From: Sphingobacteriales bacterium
GTDB lineage: Bacteria > Bacteroidota > Bacteroidia > Chitinophagales > Chitinophagaceae
Direction: 5' to 3'
NCBI GenBank assembly: GCA_004144185.1
Contig: SEFP01000002.1
Span: 372,001-436,000, forward strand
DNA length: 64,000 nt
Part shown: in pieces, positions 18,260 through 27,002 of the stretch
How positions within the stretch are numbered: position 1 is the stretch's first letter
Layout of the letters: each line of letters begins with the position of its first letter
Translations under genes and position numbers: made by a program
Notes under the pieces: generated by a model
Told to the model about the DNA's origin: nothing
What the model saw: only the letters and a program-made list of their open reading frames with translations
The model's database searches: none

Positions 18260-19627
18260 TTAGGCGAAGTGAATTACTTTTTCTGGAAAATCGCCGGCAT
18301 AGCGATACACCAGGCTGCGGATGTAATCGTTGTCCGGAATCGGATCGAGGACTTCAAGAAGCTGTTCGCAGGAATAGGTGATTTCGGTTCCGGCCATGTA
18401 GCCCATCGCACAGAGATTGCCTTTCTGCACCAGAATGCAGCTTTGCTCTCCGGCCTGCCGACCGGTATCAAACAAGGCAAACGTAGGCAGCCGATGTTGC
18501 AGGGCTTCCATCGCTGCGTCGACCCGTGCATTGTAAAACGCAGGCGCTTCTTTACAGGCATCATTGCAGCCATCTGCGGGCAATCCTCCGGCACAGTCGG
18601 CATCCGGTGCCAAAGCACACAGGCGCGGACATAATGTAAACTCTTCAGCCAGCGACCGGAGCTGTCGGTAACCTTCGTTGAGGGTATTGAATGAATATAA
18701 CGCGGGAGCGACCATCCGGTGTTTTTCTACCATCAGGCGTTTGTAGCCATTCCGGTCTTCATAACAAAACAAGCCGAAACGCGGATGATAGCCCCGCTGG
18801 CTGCGGTTATGCGAGGGCCACAGCCTGCGGATTTCCACGCTCTCCAGAATGTGGGCCATCAGATCGGTGGCGACCGGCGTATAGGAAATCCGGTGAATCT
18901 CCCGCAGAAAATCGGCCTTCTGCCGGTTGGTTTTATTGTTGGAAAAGTGACTCCGGACGCGCTTCTTCAGATTGATCGCTTTGCCTACATACACCGGCTT
19001 TCCGGAAGCGTTGTAGAAATAGTACACGCCCGGCGAAGGAGGCAGTACATCCAGCTGTTCAACAGGCACATGGGGCGGCAGGTATTGCTCGCTGTTGCGG
19101 CCTTTGAGCAGCGTTTGCAGCTCGCCCGTCGTGTCACGTGCTACGAGCAGCGCAAACAGCCGGGCGGTAGCTTCGGCATCCCCCAGCGCCCGGTGGCGGT
19201 CGTTGTGTTCAATACCCAGTTCAGGGCATATTGACGCCAGACCGTAGCGCCGTAAACCCGGCACTACTTTCCGGGCATAACGGATGGTGCAGAGCTTGCG
19301 CGCCTCAAACTTGTGACCTGCATGTTCGAGACAGGCTTTTACAAACGAGTAATCGAAGTTGACATTGTGGGCAACGAAGATTTTGCCCCGCAGAAAACGG
19401 GCGACCGTTTCAGCGATTTCCTCAAACACCGGCGCATGAGCCACCATCTGATCCGTGATTCCCGTCAGTCCCTGAATAAAGCGTGGAATCGGGTGTTGCG
19501 GATTGACAAGGGTCTGGTAGGTGTCGAGCACCTGCTGCCCGTCATGAATCACAATCGCTATATCGGTAATTCCGGCGGCAGATGCGTGGCTTCCGGTCGT
19601 CTCTATGTCTACAATCGCGTACAGCAT
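18260..19627 (-). CDS. DnaQ-like exonuclease fused to a GIY-YIG nuclease
   Basis: This is a 455-residue two-nuclease protein. The N-terminal DEDDh 3'-5' exonuclease resembles the DNA polymerase III epsilon subunit: DIETTG at residue ~7, HNVNFDYSF ~93, and HRALGDAEAT ~145. The GIY-YIG domain starts near residue 197 (GVYYFYNASGKPVYVGKA), the fold of the UvrC N-terminal nuclease. A Cys-rich segment (residues ~325-355) follows. Such fusions occur in Bacteroidota and Actinomycetota and are presumed to act in DNA repair. I start at the ATG ending at 19627; a TTG three codons upstream is less likely. Confidence 0.9.
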   Translation of the reverse strand: MLYAIVDIETTGSHASAAGITDIAIVIHDGQQVLDTYQTLVNPQHPIPRFIQGLTGITDQMVAHAPVFEEIAETVARFLRGKIFVAHNVNFDYSFVKACLEHAGHKFEARKLCTIRYARKVVPGLRRYGLASICPELGIEHNDRHRALGDAEATARLFALLVARDTTGELQTLLKGRNSEQYLPPHVPVEQLDVLPPSPGVYYFYNASGKPVYVGKAINLKKRVRSHFSNNKTNRQKADFLREIHRISYTPVATDLMAHILESVEIRRLWPSHNRSQRGYHPRFGLFCYEDRNGYKRLMVEKHRMVAPALYSFNTLNEGYRQLRSLAEEFTLCPRLCALAPDADCAGGLPADGCNDACKEAPAFYNARVDAAMEALQHRLPTFALFDTGRQAGEQSCILVQKGNLCAMGYMAGTEITYSCEQLLEVLDPIPDNDYIRSLVYRYAGDFPEKVIHFA

Positions 19628-19633
19628 CAGGGG

Positions 19634-19641
19634 CAAAAATA
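19634..19641 (-). promoter_or_regulatory. -7 box abutting the exonuclease start
   Basis: The minus strand reads TATTTTTG, an exact TAnnTTTG match, ending 6 nt before the ATG. This places the transcription start at or next to the start codon. Confidence 0.5.
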
Positions 19642-19856
19642 AAGTAACGATTAACGGGCGCGAAAGTTTGAAACTCCTTTGAACGGATGACAGATCTCCG
19701 CTTAGTCGTGGCCGGAGAAATCTTACAGACCCAAGAAATCACCGATCTCCGGAAAATGAGTTGTCCGGGAAACTATTTCCACCCAACCGTCAAACCGGAA
19801 TTACTTGTCTAATGGCGTTAGGAACTGTATTCATTCACCACTTACATACTATAGTT

Positions 19857-20105
19857 ATGAAAAAGATTTTCCCACTCCTCCTGCTTTCCCTGGCCAGCCT
19901 GAGCGCCTGCAAAAAGGAATGCGACTCCAGTATACCTGCCTGCAACGATCAGCCGCCGACCAACGAAATGTGCGCTGCGGCTTTCAACCGTTGGTTTTAC
20001 AACCCGCAGACAAATCAGTGCAAACTCATCAGCTACAGTGGCTGTTCGCAAAAGGGATTTGCCACGAAGCAGGACTGCGACGGCTGTGTAAAAGGTCGTA
20101 ACTAA
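19857..20105 (+). CDS. Kunitz/BPTI-domain lipoprotein
   Basis: This is an 82-residue predicted lipoprotein. The signal peptide MKKIFPLLLLSLASLSAC ends in a lipobox cysteine. The mature part carries the Kunitz serine-protease-inhibitor pattern: a Cys, then AAFNRWFYNPQTNQCKL, YSGC and DCDGC, matching the RYFYN...C...YGGC...C...C layout of BPTI. The number and spacing of cysteines suggest three disulphides. The P1 position would fall near ACNDQPPTNEMC, but the residue alignment is uncertain. It probably faces the periplasm or cell surface. The start is the ATG at 19857; longer forms lack a signal peptide. Confidence 0.8.
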   Translation: MKKIFPLLLLSLASLSACKKECDSSIPACNDQPPTNEMCAAAFNRWFYNPQTNQCKLISYSGCSQKGFATKQDCDGCVKGRN

Positions 20106-20117
20106 GTTTCTTGGGTA

Positions 20118-20154
20118 TAAAAAAGACCCCGGCTTGTACAGCCGGGGTCTTTTC
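20118..20154. terminator. Bidirectional terminator between convergent genes
   Basis: A 13-bp perfect stem, AAAAGACCCCGGC (20121-20133) with GCCGGGGTCTTTT (20141-20153), surrounds a 7-nt loop. It separates the Kunitz gene from the convergent giant T9SS gene. Confidence 0.9.
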
Positions 20155-20174
20155 AGTAGCGTTGAGCAGTGTCC

Positions 20175-23100
20175 TTATGGAAGGATTTGCAGGCGGGCCA
20201 TGCGTACAGCAGCACCCGGAACCGTCAGCCGAACGAGATAGGTTCCGGCCGGCAGCGTACCGATTTCCGGAATCAGGAGGTCCTGCTTTCCTACGGTTAC
20301 TACTGAAATCGTTTTCTCCAGTACAACGGTTCCTACCGCGCCTACAATCTGAATGTGCGCCGTTCCGGTCTGTGTGCTGTTCCAGAGAAGAGACACCTGA
20401 TTCTTGGCCGGATTTGGCATCAGATTCAGTTCGTCTTTAGAAGCTGTCATTGGATAAACGGTTTCCACAGGGCTGTACTTTTCTTCACCAGTTGTGGCAA
20501 TCGTTTTCAACCGATAGTACAATATCGATACCGGCGGCAGAGTCTCGTCTGTGGTCTGATAACTGGTCTGCGCAGGCATTGCTGCCGTTTTGGCAATTGC
20601 ATTAAAGTCGCGACCATCCAGGCTCCGTTCTACGACAAAAGCATTTACGGCTTCGGCTTGGGCCAGTTGCCACTGCAACAGGGTTGTCTGATTGGACTGC
20701 CAGGTTGCCCGGAACGACAGGAGCGTTACAGGAAGCGGAACGGAATAGGTCCGAAGCTGTTCGCTACACAAACACTGATTGCTGCCGTTTTTGAGATCAG
20801 GAGCGATCCGCACCGTTACCAGATCGCTTGGAGACGCATTAGATGGAATGGTGAACGTAAGAGTGTCGAGGACCGTGGCGTTGATGGCCACCGGCTTTTG
20901 TAAAACGGAGGTGGCAATCGCAACATTCGGATTGCTGCTCAGCAAAATCTCTGCCTTATAAATACCTCCGGCAGCGTTTTGAGTCCCGTTGTTCAGATAC
21001 TGGACCCGATACTGTTTTTGTCCGCCGGCAGTGGTAGCCAGGTATTCAAACACTGTTGGATTCAGGTTGGGTTTGACACGGTTGATGTTGCCGGAGGCGG
21101 CCGTTCCGGTAACGCGGGTACTATTGCTACAGTAGGTAACACCATCACAACTCAGGACGCCCGGATAAGTGCGGACTGCTTCGGCCAGCACAGGACTGTT
21201 GCCGCAGGAACCAGTCGCCACGCCGCCGTCTCCGATCAGATCAAACGCATATTGCATCGGTGTGTTGGCAGCGATTCCGGGAGCCAGTTGCACTTTCACT
21301 TCCGTAGTACCGATTTGAAGTCCCGGATTGGTTACCACGCTGCATCCGGCACAGTTCGTTCCGGGAACAAAGTTGCCGCCGTAGACAACGCCTGCCGGCA
21401 GGGTGTACACAATCGTATCGCCTGCCTGTATAGGACTGCCCAACGGCGTGCTGGTGAGTGCCATAGTCGTCCGACCGCTGCAACTCAGGGTAGTCGTCGG
21501 GATATTCATGGCCATATTGATGGTTCCACCACCGCTGGGGACACCGGTAATTTCCAATGGACTGGTGCGTGACACAACCCCGTTGCCGGTAGCCGTATCG
21601 CCGCAGATCCGATTGGCATAGGAGAGCAGCGTCAGATTGTTTCCGGAACGATACCTACAATCGGTTGTGAATGGAATCAGAATCTGTGCCTGACGGGCAT
21701 TGGCAGTCGGGCGGTCGATGGTACCCCGGATGCCGGTGTCTTTGATACCGGTATGTTTCGTCAGATCCAGCTCATAGATATTGCTGGTGATCATAGTGGG
21801 GTTCAGGGATTGCCAGTTTCCGGAATTGCGTGGAAATTCCACCGGAATAGGCGTTACTACCTGAATCCCATTGGGAATCACAAGGCGCACTCGGGGGTTG
21901 ACAATGGCCGCCCCGGCGGCACTGCTAACCGCAAAGATGGCCGTGTCACGGGCACAGAGCGTTATGGAAGACCCTTTTCCGGGCTGACGCAGTACAGAAG
22001 ACTGGATTTCGCTAGGACGGGAAAGTACCCGTGGATAAATCGGAGCGCTGATGCTCGCCGGACAGGCGACTGTTACCGGGCTGGACGGATAGCCTGCACA
22101 ATCGTTGCCGGCGTACACCTTCAAACTATCTCGGTTACAGTTGCCGTACCGGAAGTAAATCCGCGCGCGCTGTGAACTGTTGACAGCAATGGAAGGCGTA
22201 AGCTGATACCATTTGTTTCCGGAACCATAACCGGATGGAGTCAAGAGGGCGCCGGTCCGGACTGAAGAGCTGTTGAGCAGCCCTACACTATCGACCGTGA
22301 CGGAACCCGCTGCTGCTTCCGTAGCCAGCCAGACATTGGAAGCGCCTGCATTAGTTGCGCCAACGGTTACATCCCAGAAATTGGCCGCTGTAGAAGCGTT
22401 GATGTCGCCTGTGTTGTTGGTCACAGTAAGCGTAGCCCGGTTGCCTGCATCGTACTTGAGCATAGTGGTCGTCCGGAGCTGATACGTGGCAATATTAGTT
22501 TGAAACGGATTGGCTAGCGTACCGTATTCGATTACAGTATCATAGGCGGTAGCCGTTGTACAACCACCGGGTTTCAGCATGAAGGAAGTGTTGAAGGACG
22601 ACGATTCGGTGCCTACGAACGGTATCATACCATTTTGACGCAGCGCATAGTAATTGAATGTCAGAACCGTATCGTTATTGGCGTTGATACTTACCTGGGG
22701 CGCAACGGTCCACCGCACCGTATTATTGGTGACTCCCTGACGCACCTGATAGGTCATCATACCGTTGTTGGTAGCTACTCCATCGTAGCGCCAGCCTTTG
22801 GGAATAATGACCTGAAAACTATCCGGAAGCGCTACCGGACGGTATTCTGCAGTGAAATACTGGCCATAGGGCGTATTGCTGGCCGCCACAATCGTCTGGG
22901 TTCCACTGGCACATCCGGTAAACGTCACTCCTGAGGAAGCGACCGTATGGCGCCAGCCGGCAACATAGGTATTGGACAGCAGGGAATCGCATAGATAGCC
23001 ATTGGTACCCGTACTGTTGGTGGTAGCGGCAGCAGTGGCAGAAGGCGTCCCGTCCATTGCAAACAGCTTGTGACGAAGCCGGATTTCCTTTTGCTGATCA

Positions 23101-25436
23101 AACTTATACGCCGTTCCGTTTGCAGCACTGATGGCATTTCCGGAAATCGTTGTAAGATCGTTCAACCGGAAATAAGCTGTTACGGCAAAGCTGTCACCGG
23201 CCAGCAAACTGGTATCTGCCAGACAAGAGAGTGAATTGAGTTTAACCCGGAAAATCTGATTGGACGATCCGACAGGAATCACTGAGGCCGTACAGGTAGT
23301 CGACTGGTTTCCAGTACGGTACCGGATGACGGAAGCGACACCGGCAGGTGCCCAGATTCCGGATGCAAAGACCCATTCCGCATAGCCATTCTTAAAGGCG
23401 GGGATACCGCTTCGGGCTGTGACCTGTCCCCGACTGATGCTTCGAAGCGTATCGCCGATGATATAACGGCTTTGATCAACTCTACTAAAGTCCAGGGCAC
23501 CGCTTGCATCGGGTTTACCATCTGCATCGGTATCGGGCAGTCCGTAGCTGAAGCGGCTGATGGTTCCGCCAATGCTGATGCCCGGACAGGCCCCGCCACC
23601 CCCACCACAGGCCTTAAAAACAATAGGGCTGGTCGTGTAACAGAGCGATGCGAAATTGATTTCACCGACCGCACAACTGCTATCAAGTTCAATCCGGGTG
23701 TTCGTCCGGAAAGAGTCTGGACCGCAGCCGGCATCATTCCGGAAATTAAAAGACAGGTAGTGACTTTTGGAACCCGCGTTGGGAACAAAATACACCCGGA
23801 CGGTTTGGCCGTTGATTTCGGTCCGGATCCGACCGGTATCCTGCAATTCGTTCACCGACAACAGTGTCACTCCGGGTGGCACATTCACGGTAACGACCCC
23901 ACGCCGCGCCGGATAGACGATAGTGGTCGGAAAACTGTTGATCCGCACGGGCAGGCGTACCGAGAAGACTTCCTGATTGCCCACCTGTGCAGGTGTTTGC
24001 AGAACGGGGGTCAACAGCGAAAGGTTTTGTCCAAGCGTTTGATTGTTGGAAGTTACCGAGTCATAGGTAGCATTACACAGCAACCGGTAATTGTGACGCA
24101 CATTGTACGTGGTAAAATTGGTTACAGCGGTGCAGCTGTCTGTATTCCGGCATGAGGTGATGAGCTTGTAGGTAACCATCAGCCGGTCGCCGGCTTTTAG
24201 AATGATCTCGTTTGGAAGGATGTAAGTTGCAGAGCGAACCTTACCCGCCAGGCAGGCCGGACTTACACTGTTACTCTGTCTCAACACATTGACAAGACTG
24301 GCGGCACTCACGGTTGTGTACGTGCCGCCATTGATCGAATACGCAATGGAGTTGGTATCTACGATAATATTGGCCCCGGTGCCTCCGGAAATAACGGAGA
24401 AGCGGTTATAGGTTATAGGGCCACTTCCGGCTCCCAGGAGCAACGTATCTGTAATCGTGTATTCCGGTGCAATGCACCCTATCGCCGCAGGTGCGACACG
24501 GGTCTTGAACACAAATCCGGGGGCACTGTTGCCCACCGTGACCTTGCTCGTTCCGGTAACCGACTGACACTCTGCAGGAGCACGTCCCCAGGATACCCCA
24601 TATGAAGTTGTAGGCGTTCCGCACGTCAGGATGGTGTCCTGCTCTGCCAGTGAAATGGTTTCTCCGTTTGTGAGGCGGGTATCGGCACCAAACAAAGGAC
24701 CGTACAACCGGTAGAACAAGGTATCGCCGTTGGTACGTACCGGGGTAAACGGATACGTCGTTGGGCCCGCTGCCGGAAGACTTCCTACAAGCGTAGTGGC
24801 CAGTTGCAGATTGGCAGCAGGCAGCACTACGTAAAACAGAACGGTGTCCAATCCGCCGGCACCACCATTGGTCAGGAGCGTAGTACGATTTAAAACAGAA
24901 CCTACACTTGCAGTCGCAGCCACCGGTGTGATCAGGGTCAGGGACGGAAGGGAAATGTCGTATTTATTCACACTCAGATCCGTTTCGGATACAGTCCCGC
25001 AGCTGCTGGTTACACTTATGGCATCTTTAAAAGAGCCTCCATTTCCACAAGCTGCGAAGCGGCTGATTTCAAATGTAAAATCGCCGGTTCCGGTGATTCC
25101 GGTAATCGCAAATACGGGAGACGTCTGGCTGGTTCCGGTATAGGTAATGGCAGCACTGTTGATATTGGACGAAACCTTCTGGACCGATCCCGGCAGATAG
25201 GTGACTCCGCTCGCCAGGTTGACCGTAACGTTTATATTGTTGCAAATGGTAGATCCGAAGATCAGTTTGACCTGCAGTTTAGACGTATCCAGTCCACCGC
25301 GCGTCAGGTTACCGGCAGGAGCCGGATATGGGGTTACAATCGATATCTGGGCCGGCGCCTGCAAGCCTCCCCAGCAAAGCAACCAGATACTGATTATTCG
25401 GATCAACCAAAACTTCTGAAGGTAATTTTTGAGCAT
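20175..25436 (-). CDS. Giant T9SS-secreted surface protein
   Basis: This 1753-residue extracellular protein begins with a signal peptide (residues 1-~30, ending QAPAQ). About 1550 residues of Thr/Ser/Asn-rich beta-sandwich sequence follow, resembling DUF11-like adhesin repeats, with paired cysteines and a Gly-run at ACGGGGGACPG. A PLPVTLLSFRATW linker precedes a C-terminal type A sorting domain (PNPAKNQVSLLWNS ... AGTYLVRL) that targets it to the type IX secretion system. The function is probably adhesion or a surface layer; no enzyme motif is visible. Start is the ATG ending at 25436. It is ended by the shared hairpin at 20121-20153. Confidence 0.85.
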   Translation of the reverse strand: MLKNYLQKFWLIRIISIWLLCWGGLQAPAQISIVTPYPAPAGNLTRGGLDTSKLQVKLIFGSTICNNINVTVNLASGVTYLPGSVQKVSSNINSAAITYTGTSQTSPVFAITGITGTGDFTFEISRFAACGNGGSFKDAISVTSSCGTVSETDLSVNKYDISLPSLTLITPVAATASVGSVLNRTTLLTNGGAGGLDTVLFYVVLPAANLQLATTLVGSLPAAGPTTYPFTPVRTNGDTLFYRLYGPLFGADTRLTNGETISLAEQDTILTCGTPTTSYGVSWGRAPAECQSVTGTSKVTVGNSAPGFVFKTRVAPAAIGCIAPEYTITDTLLLGAGSGPITYNRFSVISGGTGANIIVDTNSIAYSINGGTYTTVSAASLVNVLRQSNSVSPACLAGKVRSATYILPNEIILKAGDRLMVTYKLITSCRNTDSCTAVTNFTTYNVRHNYRLLCNATYDSVTSNNQTLGQNLSLLTPVLQTPAQVGNQEVFSVRLPVRINSFPTTIVYPARRGVVTVNVPPGVTLLSVNELQDTGRIRTEINGQTVRVYFVPNAGSKSHYLSFNFRNDAGCGPDSFRTNTRIELDSSCAVGEINFASLCYTTSPIVFKACGGGGGACPGISIGGTISRFSYGLPDTDADGKPDASGALDFSRVDQSRYIIGDTLRSISRGQVTARSGIPAFKNGYAEWVFASGIWAPAGVASVIRYRTGNQSTTCTASVIPVGSSNQIFRVKLNSLSCLADTSLLAGDSFAVTAYFRLNDLTTISGNAISAANGTAYKFDQQKEIRLRHKLFAMDGTPSATAAATTNSTGTNGYLCDSLLSNTYVAGWRHTVASSGVTFTGCASGTQTIVAASNTPYGQYFTAEYRPVALPDSFQVIIPKGWRYDGVATNNGMMTYQVRQGVTNNTVRWTVAPQVSINANNDTVLTFNYYALRQNGMIPFVGTESSSFNTSFMLKPGGCTTATAYDTVIEYGTLANPFQTNIATYQLRTTTMLKYDAGNRATLTVTNNTGDINASTAANFWDVTVGATNAGASNVWLATEAAAGSVTVDSVGLLNSSSVRTGALLTPSGYGSGNKWYQLTPSIAVNSSQRARIYFRYGNCNRDSLKVYAGNDCAGYPSSPVTVACPASISAPIYPRVLSRPSEIQSSVLRQPGKGSSITLCARDTAIFAVSSAAGAAIVNPRVRLVIPNGIQVVTPIPVEFPRNSGNWQSLNPTMITSNIYELDLTKHTGIKDTGIRGTIDRPTANARQAQILIPFTTDCRYRSGNNLTLLSYANRICGDTATGNGVVSRTSPLEITGVPSGGGTINMAMNIPTTTLSCSGRTTMALTSTPLGSPIQAGDTIVYTLPAGVVYGGNFVPGTNCAGCSVVTNPGLQIGTTEVKVQLAPGIAANTPMQYAFDLIGDGGVATGSCGNSPVLAEAVRTYPGVLSCDGVTYCSNSTRVTGTAASGNINRVKPNLNPTVFEYLATTAGGQKQYRVQYLNNGTQNAAGGIYKAEILLSSNPNVAIATSVLQKPVAINATVLDTLTFTIPSNASPSDLVTVRIAPDLKNGSNQCLCSEQLRTYSVPLPVTLLSFRATWQSNQTTLLQWQLAQAEAVNAFVVERSLDGRDFNAIAKTAAMPAQTSYQTTDETLPPVSILYYRLKTIATTGEEKYSPVETVYPMTASKDELNLMPNPAKNQVSLLWNSTQTGTAHIQIVGAVGTVVLEKTISVVTVGKQDLLIPEIGTLPAGTYLVRLTVPGAAVRMARLQILP

Positions 25437-25517
25437 AAGGGGCGCTTGAAAATGGGTGCGAATGTAGCGCTTATACATTTCACTTATAAGATCCCCGTAT
25501 TATTAAAAAATATTTTA

Positions 25518-25562
25518 AAACCCAAAAGGCCCATCAAAATGATTTTGATGGGCCTTTTGGAG
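25518..25562 (-). terminator. Long-stem terminator after metK
   Basis: An 18-bp perfect stem (25522-25539 with 25543-25560) has a 3-nt loop, followed on the minus strand by T-rich sequence. It lies 29 bp past the metK stop and upstream of the giant T9SS gene, isolating the two units. Confidence 0.88.
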
Positions 25563-25588
25563 TCTCTATACAACGATGGGTGATCCGT

Positions 25589-26839
25589 CTAGAGGGTAAA
25601 TGCTTTTTTGATGGTATCCACGAAGTCGAGCTGCTCCCAGGTAAACAGTTCTACGTCCATTTCCTTGGTTTGGCCACCAACGCGTTTAAAAGTTTTCCGG
25701 ACAATGCGTGGCGTACGTCCCATATGGCCATAGGCTGCACATTCACTGTACATCGGCTGGCGGAGTTTCAGCCGCTGCTCAATGAAATACGGGCGCATAT
25801 CAAAAATCTGGCTGATTTTTTCGGCAATGGCACCATCGGTCAGTTCTACTTTCGATGTGCCGTAGGTATTAACGTACAGGCCCATCGGCTCGGCCACACC
25901 AATCGCGTAGCTCACCTGCACCAGTACTTCCTCGCACAAACCGGCAGCCACCATATTCTTGGCGATGTGGCGGGTGGCATAGGCAGCCGAGCGGTCGACC
26001 TTGCTGGGGTCTTTTCCGGAAAACGCACCGCCACCGTGTGCACCTTTGCCGCCGTAGGTGTCTACGATAATCTTACGACCTGTCAGGCCGGTATCACCAT
26101 GCGGACCTCCGATTACAAACTTGCCGGTAGGGTTAATATGATATTTGATATCGTCATTAAAGAAGGCCGTGTATTGCGGGTAATCTTTCATGACCCGCGG
26201 AATCAGGATAGCTTTTACATCCTCAGTGATCCGCTGCTGCATGGCCTTCTCTTCAGCAAAATCATCATGCTGAGTAGAGATTACGATGGTATCGATCCGT
26301 ACCGGGCGATTGGTATCGTCGTATTCAAGAGTGACCTGACTTTTGGCATCAGGGCGCAGGTATGTCATTTCCTTCCCTTCTTTCCGGATGCCCGCCAGTT
26401 CGCGCAGCAACGCATGACTCAGGTCCAGCGCCAGCGGCATATAGTTGCCGGTTTCGGCCGTAGCATAGCCAAACATCATTCCCTGGTCACCAGCGCCCTG
26501 GGCTTCCTTTTGCTGCTTGTCTACGCCCTGGTTGATATCCGGGCTTTGCTCGTGGATGGCACTCAGGATTCCACAGGAGTTGGCATCGAACATATACTCG
26601 CTGCGGGTATACCCGATGCGGGTAATGACCTCACGTGCAATGGCAGGCACATCGATATAGGTATTGCACTTGACCTCACCGGCCAGCACCACCTGTCCGG
26701 TAGTTACCAGGGTTTCGCAGGCAATTTTGGATTCCGGGTCCCAGGCCAGAAAGTTATCCACCAGCGCATCAGAGATCTGATCGGCGACTTTGTCGGGATG
26801 GCCTTCCGAAACCGATTCGGAAGTAAATAGGTATGGCAT
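25589..26839 (-). CDS. metK: S-adenosylmethionine synthetase
   Basis: This enzyme makes S-adenosylmethionine from methionine and ATP, supplying all methylations. The 416-residue protein has [12 protein letters not shown] and [19 protein letters not shown], the two signature sequences, and the N-terminal [12 protein letters not shown]. It stands alone, with its own -7 box and a terminator at each side. I looked for a SAM riboswitch in the 160 bp upstream and found no convincing candidate. Confidence 0.98.
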   Translation of the reverse strand: MPYLFTSESVSEGHPDKVADQISDALVDNFLAWDPESKIACETLVTTGQVVLAGEVKCNTYIDVPAIAREVITRIGYTRSEYMFDANSCGILSAIHEQSPDINQGVDKQQKEAQGAGDQGMMFGYATAETGNYMPLALDLSHALLRELAGIRKEGKEMTYLRPDAKSQVTLEYDDTNRPVRIDTIVISTQHDDFAEEKAMQQRITEDVKAILIPRVMKDYPQYTAFFNDDIKYHINPTGKFVIGGPHGDTGLTGRKIIVDTYGGKGAHGGGAFSGKDPSKVDRSAAYATRHIAKNMVAAGLCEEVLVQVSYAIGVAEPMGLYVNTYGTSKVELTDGAIAEKISQIFDMRPYFIEQRLKLRQPMYSECAAYGHMGRTPRIVRKTFKRVGGQTKEMDVELFTWEQLDFVDTIKKAFTL

Positions 26840-26877
26840 AAAGCGTTTTCGTTTTTATCCGTAGAAAAGCGGGGTCG

Positions 26878-26885
26878 CGAAGGTA
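26878..26885 (-). promoter_or_regulatory. -7 promoter box for metK
   Basis: The minus strand reads TACCTTCG, a TAnnTTTG variant, 38 nt upstream of the metK ATG. The upstream glmS terminator shows that metK is transcribed separately. Confidence 0.5.
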
Positions 26886-26952
26886 CTGATTAATGCGTAG
26901 GGATGAACGGCCGTGGGATTGTGGACCCGACCGGAGGCACCGAACCTTCCGG

Positions 26953-26990
26953 AAAACACAAAACGCGCCAGGCGGCGCGCTTTGTGTGCA
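26953..26990 (-). terminator. Terminator after glmS
   Basis: A 13-bp stem with one mismatch, CACAAAACGCGCC (26957-26969) with GGCGCGCTTTGTG (26974-26986), surrounds a 4-nt loop 16 bp past the glmS stop. The minus strand continues with GTGTTTTCC. Confidence 0.75.
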
Positions 26991-27002
26991 ATACTAATTT
27001 TT

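Noticed and set aside
25580-26830. 416-codon open frame on the plus strand opposite metK
   Set aside because: It is the mirror frame of a highly conserved gene; the antisense product has no domain and the opening results from codon bias in metK.
26840-26956. SAM riboswitch ahead of metK
   Set aside because: The spacer has a promoter box close to the ATG and no convincing aptamer core; its GC-rich stretch lies upstream of the promoter.
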